From positions 1 to 64,000 of the forward strand of contig NZ_JAHPYF010000005.1 in NCBI RefSeq assembly GCF_019041915.1: DNA of 64,000 bases, read 5' to 3'. The notes under the pieces are model-generated. The model searched no databases, was not told where the DNA came from, and saw nothing but the letters and a program-made list of their open reading frames with translations. This stretch comes from Collinsella sp. MSK.8.10 (GTDB lineage Bacteria > Actinomycetota > Coriobacteriia > Coriobacteriales > Coriobacteriaceae). The position numbers and the translations under genes were made by a program. Below, piece by piece: positions 34,325 through 44,205 of the stretch (positions are counted from its first letter, which is position 1; each line of letters opens with the position of its first letter).

Positions 34325-34337
34325 GGGGCCTGAGTCG

Positions 34338-35774
34338 TCAGGCCCCGCACAGGGGGACCGCGATGGTGGCCACCGCGCCGCCCGAGGGGCTGTTGGCGAG
34401 CGAGACGGAGCCCCCGTGGGCGCTCGCGGCCTCGGAGGCGACGTGGAGGCCGAGCCCGTAATGGCGGCCTCCGTCGCGCGAGGAGCGGGAGGAGTCGTCT
34501 GTGAAGAGGCGCTCGCAGCCGCGTTCGAGGGCGGCGGGAGAGAAGCCCGGTCCGTCGTCGGACACCTCGATGACGAGGCGCCCGCCCGCGACGTCGCAGG
34601 AGACCGCCACGCGCGAGCGCGCGTGCTCGGCGGCGTTGGCCACGAGGTTCGCGGCGGCTCGCGCCAGGGCGGTTCGGTCGAGCGGGGCCTCGGGCGCGCC
34701 CGCGACAGCGGGGCCCGTGGCCGCGTCGAGCGTCACGCCTCGCGACCGGGCGATCTGGGCGGCCTCGGCGAGGACCTGCTCGCAGAGCTCGGCCGGCCGC
34801 ATGGGGGCCCTCTCCGCCCCGCCGGACCCGCGCGAGGCCTCGATGAGCAGGCGCACGTAGCCGTCGAGCCTTTCGACACCGCCGGCTATGTCGCGCGCGG
34901 CGGCCGCGAGGTCGGCGTCTTTCTCGTCTTCCAGCTCCTCCGCCACGAAGTCGGCGTTGGCGCGCAGCACGGTGAGCGGCGTCTTGAGGTCGTGGGCGAG
35001 CGACGCCACCTGCTCGCGCTGCCCCCGCTCCGCGGCCCAGCGGGCCTCGAGCGACTCGGCGAGGGAGGTCCGCATGGCGTCCATCGCGGCAAGGACGTCG
35101 TTCACCTCGCGCACGTTGGTGCTGCCGACCGCGAAGTCGAGCTCCCCCGCGCCGACGCGCCCCGCCGCCTCCGCGAGCGGCGCCATCTTGCGCGAGATCA
35201 CGCGGCTCGCGCGGCGCGCCACGAGCGCGAGCGCGAGCGCGCTTCCCGCAGCGGCGCCGACGAGCATGAGGTTCTGCGGGTTGGGAAGCAGGCCGGCGAG
35301 GTCGCGCGAGACCCACTGCGGCAGGTACTCGCTGACGAGTGCGCAGGCCCCGCCGCCCTTGAGCGGGAACGCGGCGTAGGTGAGGCCCGAGCCCCCGCCC
35401 TCGATCTCCACTGTGCCCGGATCCGCGGCGAGTGCCGCACGGGCCATTTCCGTCGCGTCCTCGAGCCGCGTGCCCTCGAGGTCTGTCATCAGCACGTGTC
35501 CGTCCTTGTTCAGGATGAGGTAGCGGTACGCCGTCGGCACGTCCTGCTGCCCGCAGACGCCGTCGCGTGCCAGGCCCTCCGCGACCTCGCGCGCATTGGC
35601 CGGCCCCCAGCTTGCCTCGTAGACGAAGCCCGCGTTGATCGCCGCGGAGAGCGCCATGAACGAGGCGAGCCACGCCGTGGCGACCGCCGCGAACGCGTAG
35701 GCGAAGTAGCGCGCGATGACGAAGGAGAGCGGCATGCCCCCGCGACCTCGCGCCCCGGTCCTCAGAGCTGCCAC
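34338..35774 (-). CDS. Sensor histidine kinase, lantibiotic-immunity type
   Basis: Two membrane helices (about 18-42 and 170-190) flank an extracytoplasmic domain; then come a HAMP-like linker, the H-box HDLKTPLTVLRANADF with the phosphoacceptor His, and an ATP domain with NLVANAAEHA (N box), DDGPGFS (G1) and GRHYGLGLHVAS (G2). The gene overlaps the response regulator by 13 bp at its 478-aa start; an internal ATG at 35735 is an alternative. It pairs with that regulator to control the adjacent transporter. Confidence 0.88.
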   Translation of the reverse strand: MAALRTGARGRGGMPLSFVIARYFAYAFAAVATAWLASFMALSAAINAGFVYEASWGPANAREVAEGLARDGVCGQQDVPTAYRYLILNKDGHVLMTDLEGTRLEDATEMARAALAADPGTVEIEGGGSGLTYAAFPLKGGGACALVSEYLPQWVSRDLAGLLPNPQNLMLVGAAAGSALALALVARRASRVISRKMAPLAEAAGRVGAGELDFAVGSTNVREVNDVLAAMDAMRTSLAESLEARWAAERGQREQVASLAHDLKTPLTVLRANADFVAEELEDEKDADLAAAARDIAGGVERLDGYVRLLIEASRGSGGAERAPMRPAELCEQVLAEAAQIARSRGVTLDAATGPAVAGAPEAPLDRTALARAAANLVANAAEHARSRVAVSCDVAGGRLVIEVSDDGPGFSPAALERGCERLFTDDSSRSSRDGGRHYGLGLHVASEAASAHGGSVSLANSPSGGAVATIAVPLCGA

Positions 35775-36424
35775 TTGTACCCCATCCCCCAGACGGTCGC
35801 GATCGGATCGGCGCCGGCCTCGGAGAGTTTCCTCCGGGCGCGGCTGACCTGCATGGATATGGCCGCGTCGTCGGCGTCGCTCTCCCAGCCGAGCACCGCC
35901 TCGCGTATCTGCGCGCGGCTCATGACCTGCCCGGGGTGGCGGGCGAGGTACTCGCAGATGGCGTACTCGGTAGGCGTGAGCGGCACGGCCTCGCCGCCCA
36001 CCGCGAGGCCGCGCGCGCCGAGGTCGATCCGCACCTCCCCGAAGGAGAGGGCGTGCGAGCGCGGCCGGCGCTCACGGCGCAGATGGGCCGCGACCTTGGC
36101 GCGCAGCTCCGCGGCCCCGAAGGGCTTGCGGACGTAGTCGTCGGCGCCCAGGCCGTAGGCGGCCACGGCGTCCTCCTCGGCCACGCGCGCGGTCAGGAAG
36201 ACGATGGGCCCGTCGAAGTCCGGGCGGATCTGCCGCACGAGCTCGAAACCGTCGAGCCCCGGCATCATGACGTCGCAGAGCACGAGGTCGAAGCGCGAGA
36301 GGTCCATCCCCGGGACCGCCGTCGGGTCCGCCGCCCTGACGACCTCATGGCCGTCGCGGCCGAGGACGCGCGCGAGCGCGTCGAGGATCGCCCGTTCATC
36401 ATCCACTGCCAGTATCCTCGCCAT
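35762..36424 (-). CDS. OmpR-family response regulator
   Basis: The receiver domain (1-115) has VDDE, the phosphoacceptor Asp in LVLCDVMMPG and the Lys in VRKPFG. The winged-helix domain (about 125-220) ends in TVWGMGYKWQL, typical of OmpR members. AGGAGG 7 nt upstream sets the start. It is cotranscribed with the kinase (overlap) and the LanFEG transporter upstream on the minus strand. By analogy with NisRK/SpaRK it should switch on the transporter when lantibiotic is sensed. Confidence 0.92.
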   Translation of the reverse strand: MARILAVDDERAILDALARVLGRDGHEVVRAADPTAVPGMDLSRFDLVLCDVMMPGLDGFELVRQIRPDFDGPIVFLTARVAEEDAVAAYGLGADDYVRKPFGAAELRAKVAAHLRRERRPRSHALSFGEVRIDLGARGLAVGGEAVPLTPTEYAICEYLARHPGQVMSRAQIREAVLGWESDADDAAISMQVSRARRKLSEAGADPIATVWGMGYKWQL

Positions 36425-36591
36425 GTTCGACCTCCTGAAACTTCCGTCGAAATTGTACTAGCGCCGCGCTCAGCGGTCCAGAGCCCTGCGCGCAGCGCCG
36501 ACCCCCAGCCGGCGTCGAGCAAGTCATTCCCGCCCAGGACGAGCGCTGCGGAGAGGAGGACGAGCATGGCGGCGAGCGGCCTCCTACGCAT
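36265..36591 (-). CDS. Possible coupled small ORF between LanG and the regulator
   Basis: An ATG overlaps the end of the LanG-like gene and opens an N-terminal hydrophobic segment (LAAMLVLLSAALVLGG). The frame then runs out of phase into the regulator gene and becomes Ser/Arg-rich, so only the first ~55 codons look real. A lost membrane peptide or chance frame are both possible. Confidence 0.2.
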   Translation of the reverse strand: MRRRPLAAMLVLLSAALVLGGNDLLDAGWGSALRAGLWTAERGASTISTEVSGGRTWRGYWQWMMNGRSSTRSRASSAATAMRSSGRRTRRRSRGWTSRASTSCSATS

Positions 36592-37399
36592 CCGCCCTCC
36601 CGTCCTCGAAGCGGCAGAACCAGGCGAGAAGGACGGCGTCGGCTAACAGGGTGAGCACGAGGCCAGCGAGCGCAGTCGTGAGGAGAGGGCCCGCCGCGCG
36701 TGCTGCGTCGATGAAGGCCTCCACCCCGAGCGACCCCAGGCGCGCGGGCCAGGCGAGCGGCACCCAGCTCAGGGGCGTCGCCAGGGCACCGGTGAGCTCG
36801 CCGGTCATGAGGCCGTGCGCAAGTCCGCCCACTGAGAAGAACGCGAGGAGCATACCCGCCGCGCCGGCGCCGATGGCGGCGTTGCGGCCGAGGCGCAGGG
36901 CCACGCCGAGCCCCAGCGCGTAGAGGGGCAGGCTGCCCAGCACGATGCCCGCCCAGGCGGCCGCAAGCGGAGCGGGCCCAAGCGGCAGGCGCCCGGCAAC
37001 GGCGAGCACGGCCCCGAACACGCCGAGCGCCACGGCCAGCGCGCCCGCGCCGAGCGCCGCAAGGGCGAGCAGCTTCGCCGCGACGGCGCGCCCGCGCGAG
37101 GGGACCGCCGTGAGGTTGGCGAGACGCCCGGCAGCGCGCTCGTCGTCCACGGTGAGCCCACAGACGATGGCGGACATGAGCGGCATGAGGGCGCCGAGGA
37201 ACTGGGCGTAGGCGTCCGCGCCCAGCGCCGGGTCCCATCGGGTTACGGAGAAGTACTCGCCGCAGGCAAGACCGGCTGCCAGGCCGCAGACGAGGTGCAC
37301 CGCCGTGAGCGGGGAGCGCGCCAGGCGCAGGGCCTCGGAGAGCAGGGCCCGCGGGAGAGTCATGCGCGGCGTCGGGTCGGAGAGTCGTGCCATGGCCAT
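36584..37399 (-). CDS. Lantibiotic immunity ABC permease, LanG/MutG-like
   Basis: A 271-residue protein has six predicted helices and high Ala/Leu/Gly content. It starts one base into the preceding stop (TGATG). Together with the LanE-like permease it forms the membrane part of an exporter that removes lantibiotic from the membrane. Sequence conservation in this family is low, so the assignment rests on size, topology and operon order (F, E, G, R, K). Confidence 0.78.
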   Translation of the reverse strand: MAMARLSDPTPRMTLPRALLSEALRLARSPLTAVHLVCGLAAGLACGEYFSVTRWDPALGADAYAQFLGALMPLMSAIVCGLTVDDERAAGRLANLTAVPSRGRAVAAKLLALAALGAGALAVALGVFGAVLAVAGRLPLGPAPLAAAWAGIVLGSLPLYALGLGVALRLGRNAAIGAGAAGMLLAFFSVGGLAHGLMTGELTGALATPLSWVPLAWPARLGSLGVEAFIDAARAAGPLLTTALAGLVLTLLADAVLLAWFCRFEDGRADA

Positions 37400-38165
37400 C
37401 ACCTCTCCTCGGAGCGCGCGAACCAGGCCGCGCCCGCCGCCGTGAGCGCGGCGAACGCGAGCGCGCTGACCGCAAGGCCCGCTAGCGTGAGCATGCCGTC
37501 CGCCGCGAGCGCCCCGCCGAGCGCCATGTCCGCCGCGAGTGGCTCGCCGCTCGGCAGCACGGGGATGAAGCTCGTGGGTATGACCATGCTCGCCGACGGC
37601 GGAAAGAGCTGCGGCAGCGGCACCAGCGACCAGGCGAACCCGCCCACGAGCTGCGCGGCGAGCGGGCAGAAGATGCCCGCGAGCATTCCGAGCCGCGCCG
37701 TGAGGAAGAGCCCTGCGGGGATCATCCACGCCGCGGTCACCGTGTTGGCGAGCGCGCAGAGGAGCATCGTGAGGGTGCCCGCGGCCGTGAGGCCCTGCGA
37801 GGAGAACGCCGATCCCGCGAGGTAGATGCCGAAGACCACGAGGTTCGAGAGCGTGCAGAGAGCGAGGCACCAGAGCGCCTTGGCCCACCAGGCGCGCCCG
37901 AGCGGGAAGCCCAGGCCCAGAAGCCCCCGCATCCGCGTGCGAGCGTCCGCCCGCGCGACGCACGCCACCACGAGCGAGAGAGACACGGGCAGGAAGAGCG
38001 CGTACCAGTAGTTCCACGCGCTGAAGATCTGCACGCCCCGGTAGGGCATCGCGCCGAGCAGCGGCATCGGCAGCGCCATGAGCACGGCCAGGCGAACCGG
38101 TGCCGCGTGGCGCGACTTCAGGGCCTCGGCGCGCAGGCCCGCGAGCAGGCCGCCTTTCTCGCCCG

Positions 38166-38169
<4 letters not shown>
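37399..38169 (-). CDS. Lantibiotic immunity ABC permease, LanE/MutE-like
   Basis: 256 residues, about six helices. The N-terminus (LRAEALKSRHAAPVRLAVLM) matches the LanE/MutE pattern of a positively charged pre-helix segment, and a short motif FSAWNYWYALFLP follows. The start overlaps the ATPase gene by 4 bp (ATGA) and the stop touches the LanG start, so all three are coupled. Confidence 0.8.
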
Positions 38170-38894
<725 letters not shown>

Positions 38895-39282
38895 GGGCTT
38901 ATCCTTTCTCTTCCGGGCGCGCGGGCCGAGTCGCCGTGCCCGCGCGCCTTACCTTTCGGGTTCACCATCCATGATGGGGCGCGTTTCTAACGAAGCCGTA
39001 ACGGCCGTTGGGCTCTTTTGGTGCCAGCCCTTCTCGACCCGTACGCATTTGCTTAAAGCAACAACTTTCCCGATCGATGTAATCACCGAATCAAAACGTG
39101 TACACCAGCCACCAAAGATGCCGAAAAATGTCGCTTTTGGAGGCTGATGTACACAAATGCAGAATCCAGCGCAGCCCAGAGGCGCCCTCCACATGTCTGG
39201 ACTCTCTATGGCTGCGCTGGATAGACATCGCTGGAACGGGTATAGTATCGAAAGTTTTGTCGTTAACCAGCGGGGGAGTCCT
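38895..39282. other. Divergent intergenic region with two hairpins
   Basis: 388 bp without a gene. It holds a perfect 11-bp GC stem (38916-38926 with 38938-38948) in the lanFEG leader and a 13-bp inverted repeat with one mismatch (39098-39110 with 39142-39154), GTGTACACCAGCC-like. A TATAGT at 39242-39247 may be the -10 of the phosphatidyltransferase gene. Confidence 0.6.
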
Positions 39283-39987
39283 GTGGGCATCAAAAAGAAG
39301 ATCAAAAAGGAGCTTATCGGCACTTCCGATTACCCGTCGAATAAGATCTTTACGATCTCCAATTTCATCACCTTTACGCGCCTGATCCTCACCCTGGTAT
39401 TTCTGTACCTGTTTGTGACGGATAACAACCGTGTCATCGCCATCGTTATCTACGCCGTTGCCGCCTCCACCGACTGGATGGACGGTCAGATCGCCCGCAT
39501 GACTAAGACGGTCTCGTGGCTCGGCAAGGTCATGGATCCCATTTGCGACCGTGCGCTGCTGTTCACCGGCGTACTTGGACTGGTGGTCCGCGGAGAGCTG
39601 CCCATCTGGGTCTGCGTACTCATTATTGGCCGCGACATCTATCTGGGCATCGGCACGCTTATCGTGCGTCATTATCACCGTCGCCCCATCGATGTGGTCT
39701 TTCCCGGAAAGATTGCCACGGCGCTGCTCATGACCGGCTTCTCACTCATGCTGCTCGGTTTCCCCGTTATTGACGGCCTGCACCTTTTATCTTCAACCCT
39801 TACGGCCTTCCCGGGCCTCAACGGAAGCTCGGTGCCCCTCGGCATCTACTTTGTGTACGGCGGCGTGATCTTCTCCATGCTCACGGCTGTCATCTACTCC
39901 ATTAAGGGCGGAGTGGCCATTAAACAGGCTCTCGCGCATCCCGAGGACGAGGACATCGACTTTCTGAACCCTGAAATCGAAGACTGA
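39283..39987 (+). CDS. CDP-alcohol phosphatidyltransferase family protein
   Basis: The active-site motif D..DG..AR........G...D...D is visible as DWMDGQIAR then GKVMDPICD. Several hydrophobic helices follow. The enzyme joins CDP-diacylglycerol (or a related CDP-lipid) to an alcohol. GTG 39283 after GGGGGAG is preferred; the upstream extension to 39157 lacks a ribosome site. It is a paralogue of the pgsA-like gene at 60249. Cardiolipin or phosphatidylinositol-phosphate synthesis are possible alternatives; the product cannot be told from the sequence. Confidence 0.85.
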   Translation: MGIKKKIKKELIGTSDYPSNKIFTISNFITFTRLILTLVFLYLFVTDNNRVIAIVIYAVAASTDWMDGQIARMTKTVSWLGKVMDPICDRALLFTGVLGLVVRGELPIWVCVLIIGRDIYLGIGTLIVRHYHRRPIDVVFPGKIATALLMTGFSLMLLGFPVIDGLHLLSSTLTAFPGLNGSSVPLGIYFVYGGVIFSMLTAVIYSIKGGVAIKQALAHPEDEDIDFLNPEIED

Positions 39988-40053
39988 TTCGTTGGGGTAT
40001 GATTACGTACGGTTCATTATTTGCGGCACGTCCGCGATAAGTTAGGGGTTGTC

Positions 40054-40488
40054 ATGGACAACATGGTTAACAATATGCCTCAGAATGATAAGACTGCTGA
40101 CGCTACCTGCGTATTCCGCGTGCCTTCAAGCGACGTCACCGTTCCCGACCTCATGGCCAACGTGCGCATCACCGCCCCCGTCCTGTCCATCGTCAAGGGT
40201 CCGCAGACTGGTGCCGCCTTTGAGCTCGAGGACGACGTGACCACCATCGGCCGCGATCCCGCGAACGGCATCTTCCTTAATGACATGACCGTTTCGCGCA
40301 GCCACGCGCGCATTATTCGCGAGGGCCTCGGCGCTCGCATCGAGGACCTGGGCTCGCTCAATGGTACCTGGGTCGACGGTGCCATTGTCAATGCAGCCCC
40401 GCTGCACGACGGTTCTTCCGTTCAGATCGGTACGTTTACGCTCATCTACCACGAGAGCACGCCGGAGCGCATCGAAACCGGTGAGTAG
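40054..40488 (+). CDS. FHA-domain signalling protein (GarA-like)
   Basis: A single FHA domain (about 50-135) has the phosphothreonine-binding residues in TTIGRDPANGI, VSRSHARI and LGSLNGTWVDG. An N-terminal tail contains Thr residues (DATCVF) where GarA/OdhI proteins are phosphorylated (ETTS-like motif is not clear here). These proteins regulate 2-oxoglutarate metabolism in actinobacteria. The MerR gene starts 3 bp after the stop, the same pairing as in Mycobacterium. Confidence 0.85.
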   Translation: MDNMVNNMPQNDKTADATCVFRVPSSDVTVPDLMANVRITAPVLSIVKGPQTGAAFELEDDVTTIGRDPANGIFLNDMTVSRSHARIIREGLGARIEDLGSLNGTWVDGAIVNAAPLHDGSSVQIGTFTLIYHESTPERIETGE

Positions 40489-40491
40489 GGC

Positions 40492-41370
40492 ATGGCCGAA
40501 CGCAACTATCTGAGTATCGGCCAAGTCGTCAACCTACTTCGAGGCGCATACCCCGATCTTTCGAACTCAAAAATTAGATTTCTAGAGGATGAGGGGCTCA
40601 TTACCCCTCATCGTACGCCTAAGGGATACCGTCAGTACTCTAAGGAGGACGTTGATCGTCTGGAGGTCATCCTGCACTTGCAGAAGACCCGCTACATGCC
40701 GCTCAACGTGATTAAGCAGCGCTTGGAAAACGCCACGGACCTGTCAACGCTCGCCTACGAGGTGGGCTTGCTATCCGATGTTCCGCTCAAGACGGAGCCC
40801 AAGGAGACTAAGCAAAAGCTGCATCCCATCGAGACCATTCCCGATATGTTGGGCGTCGAAATTTCGTTTATCCGCTCGCTCGCCGAGAACGACCTCATTC
40901 GCATCATCAAGAGTCCGCAGAATCGCGAGCTTGTCGATGGTCGCGATTTTCCGATCATCCGCTACTGCTCCGAGCTGTCGCGCTTCCATATCGAGCCGCG
41001 CAACCTGCGTCAGTACGTGTCTTCCGCCAACCGCGAGTCCTCGATGTTTGAGCAGGTGCTTGTGAGCATGCTCGGCATGGATACCTCCGATGACGAGCGC
41101 GACGCCAAGCTCGAGCGTGCGTTTAAGAAGCTTCACGACCTGACGGAGGGCGTGCACACCGCGCTGCTCAAGAACCGCGTTTTTGAGTCGCTCAACGCCG
41201 TGGTCGAGGACGCCGACATCGATGCACTCGATGAGGAAATCACTCGCTCCGAGTCCACCAAGGCCAAAAACGAAGAGATAGCCGCGCCGGCTTCGCACAA
41301 GGATTCTCTCGTCAAGCCGCTCAAGGTCGTCCCCCCTTCGCAATCCGGCACCGCCACCGCGGGCAAATAA
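40492..41370 (+). CDS. MerR-family regulator, FtsR-like
   Basis: The N-terminal MerR winged helix (LSIGQVVNLLR...IRFLEDEGLITPHRTPKGYRQY) is followed by a coiled region and a long C-terminal domain to 292 residues, longer than metal-sensing MerR and like actinobacterial FtsR. No metal-binding Cys is seen. Its place beside the FHA gene supports the FtsR assignment, a regulator of cell division genes. Confidence 0.8.
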   Translation: MAERNYLSIGQVVNLLRGAYPDLSNSKIRFLEDEGLITPHRTPKGYRQYSKEDVDRLEVILHLQKTRYMPLNVIKQRLENATDLSTLAYEVGLLSDVPLKTEPKETKQKLHPIETIPDMLGVEISFIRSLAENDLIRIIKSPQNRELVDGRDFPIIRYCSELSRFHIEPRNLRQYVSSANRESSMFEQVLVSMLGMDTSDDERDAKLERAFKKLHDLTEGVHTALLKNRVFESLNAVVEDADIDALDEEITRSESTKAKNEEIAAPASHKDSLVKPLKVVPPSQSGTATAGK

Positions 41371-41410
41371 CCGCTGCTGAAATTTCGGGAACCCATTGAA
41401 AGGTCATGCA

Positions 41411-41941
41411 ATGTACGACTTCGAATCTCAAATCGTCGACATCCCCGACTATCCCGAGCCCGGAGTCATCTTTAAAGACATCACGCCGCTCTTTGGCAAT
41501 CCCGAGGCGCTCAAAGCCATGACCGATGCCCTCGCCGAGCACTTTGCCGGCATGGGAATCACCAAGGTCGTGGGTCCCGAGGCTCGCGGCTTTATGGTTG
41601 GCGTACCGGTAGCTGTAGCCCTTGGCGCCGGCTTTGTTCCCGCACGTAAACCGGGCAAGCTACCGCGCAAGACTGTGAGCCAGAGCTACGAGCTCGAGTA
41701 CGGAACGGATTCCATTGAGATCCATGCCGACGCTATCAGCTCTAAAGATACCGTGTTGATTCTGGACGACTTGGTCGCGACGGGCGGAACCGTCGAGGCA
41801 ACAGGTAAACTGGTGCGAGATATGGGCGCAAAGCTTATCGGTTACGGTTGTATCCTTGAGCTTGCGTTTCTCAACCCGCGCGAGAAGCTCACGCCGTCTG
41901 ATGACGATGTGGAGCTCTTTAGCCTGGTGACGGTGGACTAG
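41411..41941 (+). CDS. apt: Adenine phosphoribosyltransferase
   Basis: This purine salvage enzyme makes AMP from adenine and PRPP. It has GVIFKDITPLF (about 19-29), the GPEARGF loop (about 57-63), PARKPGKLP (about 78-86) and the PRPP motif VLILDDLVATGGT (about 115-127). GAAAGG 7 nt before ATG 41411 sets the start; length 176 is typical. Confidence 0.96.
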   Translation: MYDFESQIVDIPDYPEPGVIFKDITPLFGNPEALKAMTDALAEHFAGMGITKVVGPEARGFMVGVPVAVALGAGFVPARKPGKLPRKTVSQSYELEYGTDSIEIHADAISSKDTVLILDDLVATGGTVEATGKLVRDMGAKLIGYGCILELAFLNPREKLTPSDDDVELFSLVTVD

Positions 41942-41973
41942 CCGTTACCCTTAGTTACTGGAAAGGAAGCTAC

Positions 41974-43101
41974 ATGCGCACAGCAAACACGCACAAAAAC
42001 ATGGCACGCTGCGCTGCTACGGCAACCCTCGCTTGTGTTTTGGGCTTGGGCCTCGCGGCTCCTGCCTACGCCGATACCGCATCCGACCTTGCCGCTGCTC
42101 GTACGAAGCTCGAGCAGATCGGTACCCAAACTCAGCAGATTTACGATGAGCTCGCCACGCAGACGCAGGCGCTCGATCAGACTGCCGGCGAGATCACGCA
42201 AAAGCAGCAGGAGATCGCCGATGGTCAGGCTAAGCTCTCAACCTATGTCGCCGGCGAGTACAAAACCGGCGGTCTGAGCCTGCTTCAGGTTCTGACGGGT
42301 GTCGATGACCTGAGCGATATGCTCAACCGTCTGTTCTACTACGGCAAAGTTTCCGATAAGCAAGCTCAGACCATTCAAGAGGTCAAGGAGCTTAAGCAGC
42401 AGCTCACCGATAAGCAGGCCGAGCAGGAGAAGAACGTCGCCGCCACGCAAAAGAAGGTCGACGAGCTTAACGCCCAGCAGGCTGAAGCCCAGAACGTCGT
42501 AAACTCCCTGGATTCGCAGCTGCAGGCCGAGCTTGCCGCCGAGGCCGAGGCCAACGCCGCGCTGCAGGCCGGCATCAACGCCAGCACCGCCGAGAAGGCC
42601 ACGGTGAGCAACGAGACTGCCGGTACGACCGAGAACACCAACAACGGTGGCCAGACCAGCAATAACAACAACCAGGGCGGCAACACTCCGGCTCCTACGC
42701 CGGCACCTGCTCCGACGCCGCAGCCCTCCACGCCTGCTCCGGCTCCGACGCCTTCTGCTCCGAGCCAGTCCGTCGACGGCGGTTCTGTTGTCTCGCGTGC
42801 ATACAGCAAGCTTGGTTGCGCCTATTCCTGGGGCGGAATTGGCCCGAACAGCTTCGACTGCTCTGGTTTTGTAAGCTATTGCCTTACTGGTCGCTATTGC
42901 CGCCTGGGCACCACGGGCACCTTTATGGGCTGGACGCGTGTGTCCGATCCGCAGCCCGGTGACGTTGTAGTCAACTCGTACCACACCGGCATTTACATCG
43001 GTGGTGGTCAGATGATTCATGCTTCTGACTACAACACGGGTGTTATCATCAGCTCCGTTGCCGCCGGCATGAACAACAACTACATTTTCGTGCGCTACTA
43101 A
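41974..43101 (+). CDS. Secreted NlpC/P60 peptidoglycan endopeptidase
   Basis: A signal peptide (about 1-33, ending AYADT) is followed by a long coiled coil (35-205, Gln-rich, like CsdB/RipA-type regulators), a Pro/Thr/Ala linker and the NlpC/P60 domain (about 275-375). The catalytic Cys sits in FDCSGFVSYCL and the His in YHTGIYIGGG. It cuts stem peptides during cell separation. AAAGGAAG upstream. A terminator follows at 43125-43162. Confidence 0.92.
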   Translation: MRTANTHKNMARCAATATLACVLGLGLAAPAYADTASDLAAARTKLEQIGTQTQQIYDELATQTQALDQTAGEITQKQQEIADGQAKLSTYVAGEYKTGGLSLLQVLTGVDDLSDMLNRLFYYGKVSDKQAQTIQEVKELKQQLTDKQAEQEKNVAATQKKVDELNAQQAEAQNVVNSLDSQLQAELAAEAEANAALQAGINASTAEKATVSNETAGTTENTNNGGQTSNNNNQGGNTPAPTPAPAPTPQPSTPAPAPTPSAPSQSVDGGSVVSRAYSKLGCAYSWGGIGPNSFDCSGFVSYCLTGRYCRLGTTGTFMGWTRVSDPQPGDVVVNSYHTGIYIGGGQMIHASDYNTGVIISSVAAGMNNNYIFVRY

Positions 43102-43124
43102 GTATTCAGATAAAGCAAACGGAT

Positions 43125-43162
43125 ATGGACCTCGTGGCTTTGAGTCATGGGGTCCATTCTTT
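43125..43162 (+). terminator. Terminator after the NlpC/P60 gene
   Basis: ATGGACC pairs with GGTCCAT with a weaker inner stem and a TCTTTT tail. Confidence 0.6.
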
Positions 43163-43177
43163 TGCCTTTAGTGCAGT

Positions 43178-43208
43178 CCGCTATCTAGTTTTGAATACTA
43201 GATAGCGG
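43178..43208. promoter_or_regulatory. Palindromic operator before the DegV gene
   Basis: A perfect 12-bp inverted repeat CCGCTATCTAGT/ACTAGATAGCGG with a 7-nt spacer (TTTGAAT). A close relative lies before the DUF1836 gene at 44853-44881. Confidence 0.75.
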
Positions 43209-43265
43209 CCCAATCGGTCTGCAAGATGGCTATAATTGAATGGGAACGATTAGAAAGGACCCTCT

Positions 43266-44132
43266 ATGAGCTGGGCACTTATCTCCGATTCAAGCTGCAA
43301 CCTCCGCGATTGGCAACCGACCGCGCCCCATACCACCTTTGCATTTGCGCCCCTCAAAATTCGAGTGGGGGAGCATGAATTCGTCGATGACCTTTCGCTC
43401 GATGTTCATGAGCTCAACTGCGCTGTTCAGGCGGAGACGAACGCTTCTTCGAGCGCTTGTCCCAGCGTAGGGGAGTGGGCCGAGCTCTTCAAATTGGCAG
43501 ACAAGACCATCTGCATGCCGATCTCTGAGGGCGTGTCGGGCAGCTACAACGCGGCAGCCACGGCTCGCGATATGGTTCTTGCCGAGGAGCCCGACCGACA
43601 GATTCATCTAGTCAATTCACGCGCAGCTGGCGGCAAAATGGACCTCATTTTCTTGCTGTTCGACCGCTATCTTGCAAGCAATCTGAATGTCTCATTCGAG
43701 GATGCTTGCGCATACTTCGATAGCCTTGAACAGAACAGCAAAATCCTCTTCAGTTTGTGCAATTACGAAAACCTCGCCAAAGCCGGACGTATCCCTAAGG
43801 CAGCCGGCGTCATTGCCAACAAGCTCAATATCCGTATTTTGGGCACAGCGAGTGAGGCCGGTAAAATCGAACTCGTCGGGCACACGCGTGGCGAAAAGAA
43901 GATGCTCAACAAGATCATCGACACTATGGAAGCCGAGGGCTTTACGGGCGGTGAGGTCGTCATAGATCACGTTGAGAACGAAGCTGGAGCCCAGGCGCTC
44001 ACTGACCGCATAGTCGAGCATTGGCCCGGCTCCAAGACCATCATCATGCCCTGCAACGGCCTGGATTCCTATTACGCCGAGATGCACGGCCTCATCATCG
44101 GCTACGGCATGGGCGTAGCTTCGGGCAAATAA
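43266..44132 (+). CDS. DegV family fatty-acid-binding protein
   Basis: The N-terminal strand ALISDSSCNL and the SxSVSGSYNA-type loop (PISEGVSGSYNAA) that holds the fatty acid carboxylate are present, and the C-terminal domain ends in GYGMGVASGK. These proteins (FakB-like) present fatty acids to FakA kinase; no FakA gene is in the window. Ser/Thr at the second loop position (VNSRAAGGKMD) is conserved. GAAAGGA precedes the ATG. The gene is convergent with the DUF1836 gene and shares its operator type. Confidence 0.88.
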   Translation: MSWALISDSSCNLRDWQPTAPHTTFAFAPLKIRVGEHEFVDDLSLDVHELNCAVQAETNASSSACPSVGEWAELFKLADKTICMPISEGVSGSYNAAATARDMVLAEEPDRQIHLVNSRAAGGKMDLIFLLFDRYLASNLNVSFEDACAYFDSLEQNSKILFSLCNYENLAKAGRIPKAAGVIANKLNIRILGTASEAGKIELVGHTRGEKKMLNKIIDTMEAEGFTGGEVVIDHVENEAGAQALTDRIVEHWPGSKTIIMPCNGLDSYYAEMHGLIIGYGMGVASGK

Positions 44133-44151
44133 AGTCCAACCAAGCAAAAAT

Positions 44152-44196
44152 ACGGGCGGGACAAAGCGACAGATGGCTCTTTGTCCCGCCCGTTTT
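44152..44196. terminator. Bidirectional terminator between DegV and DUF1836 genes
   Basis: A perfect 15-bp stem ACGGGCGGGACAAAG/CTTTGTCCCGCCCGT with T run on the plus side and A run before it serves both convergent genes. Confidence 0.9.
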
Positions 44197-44205
44197 ATAC
44201 GTCGG

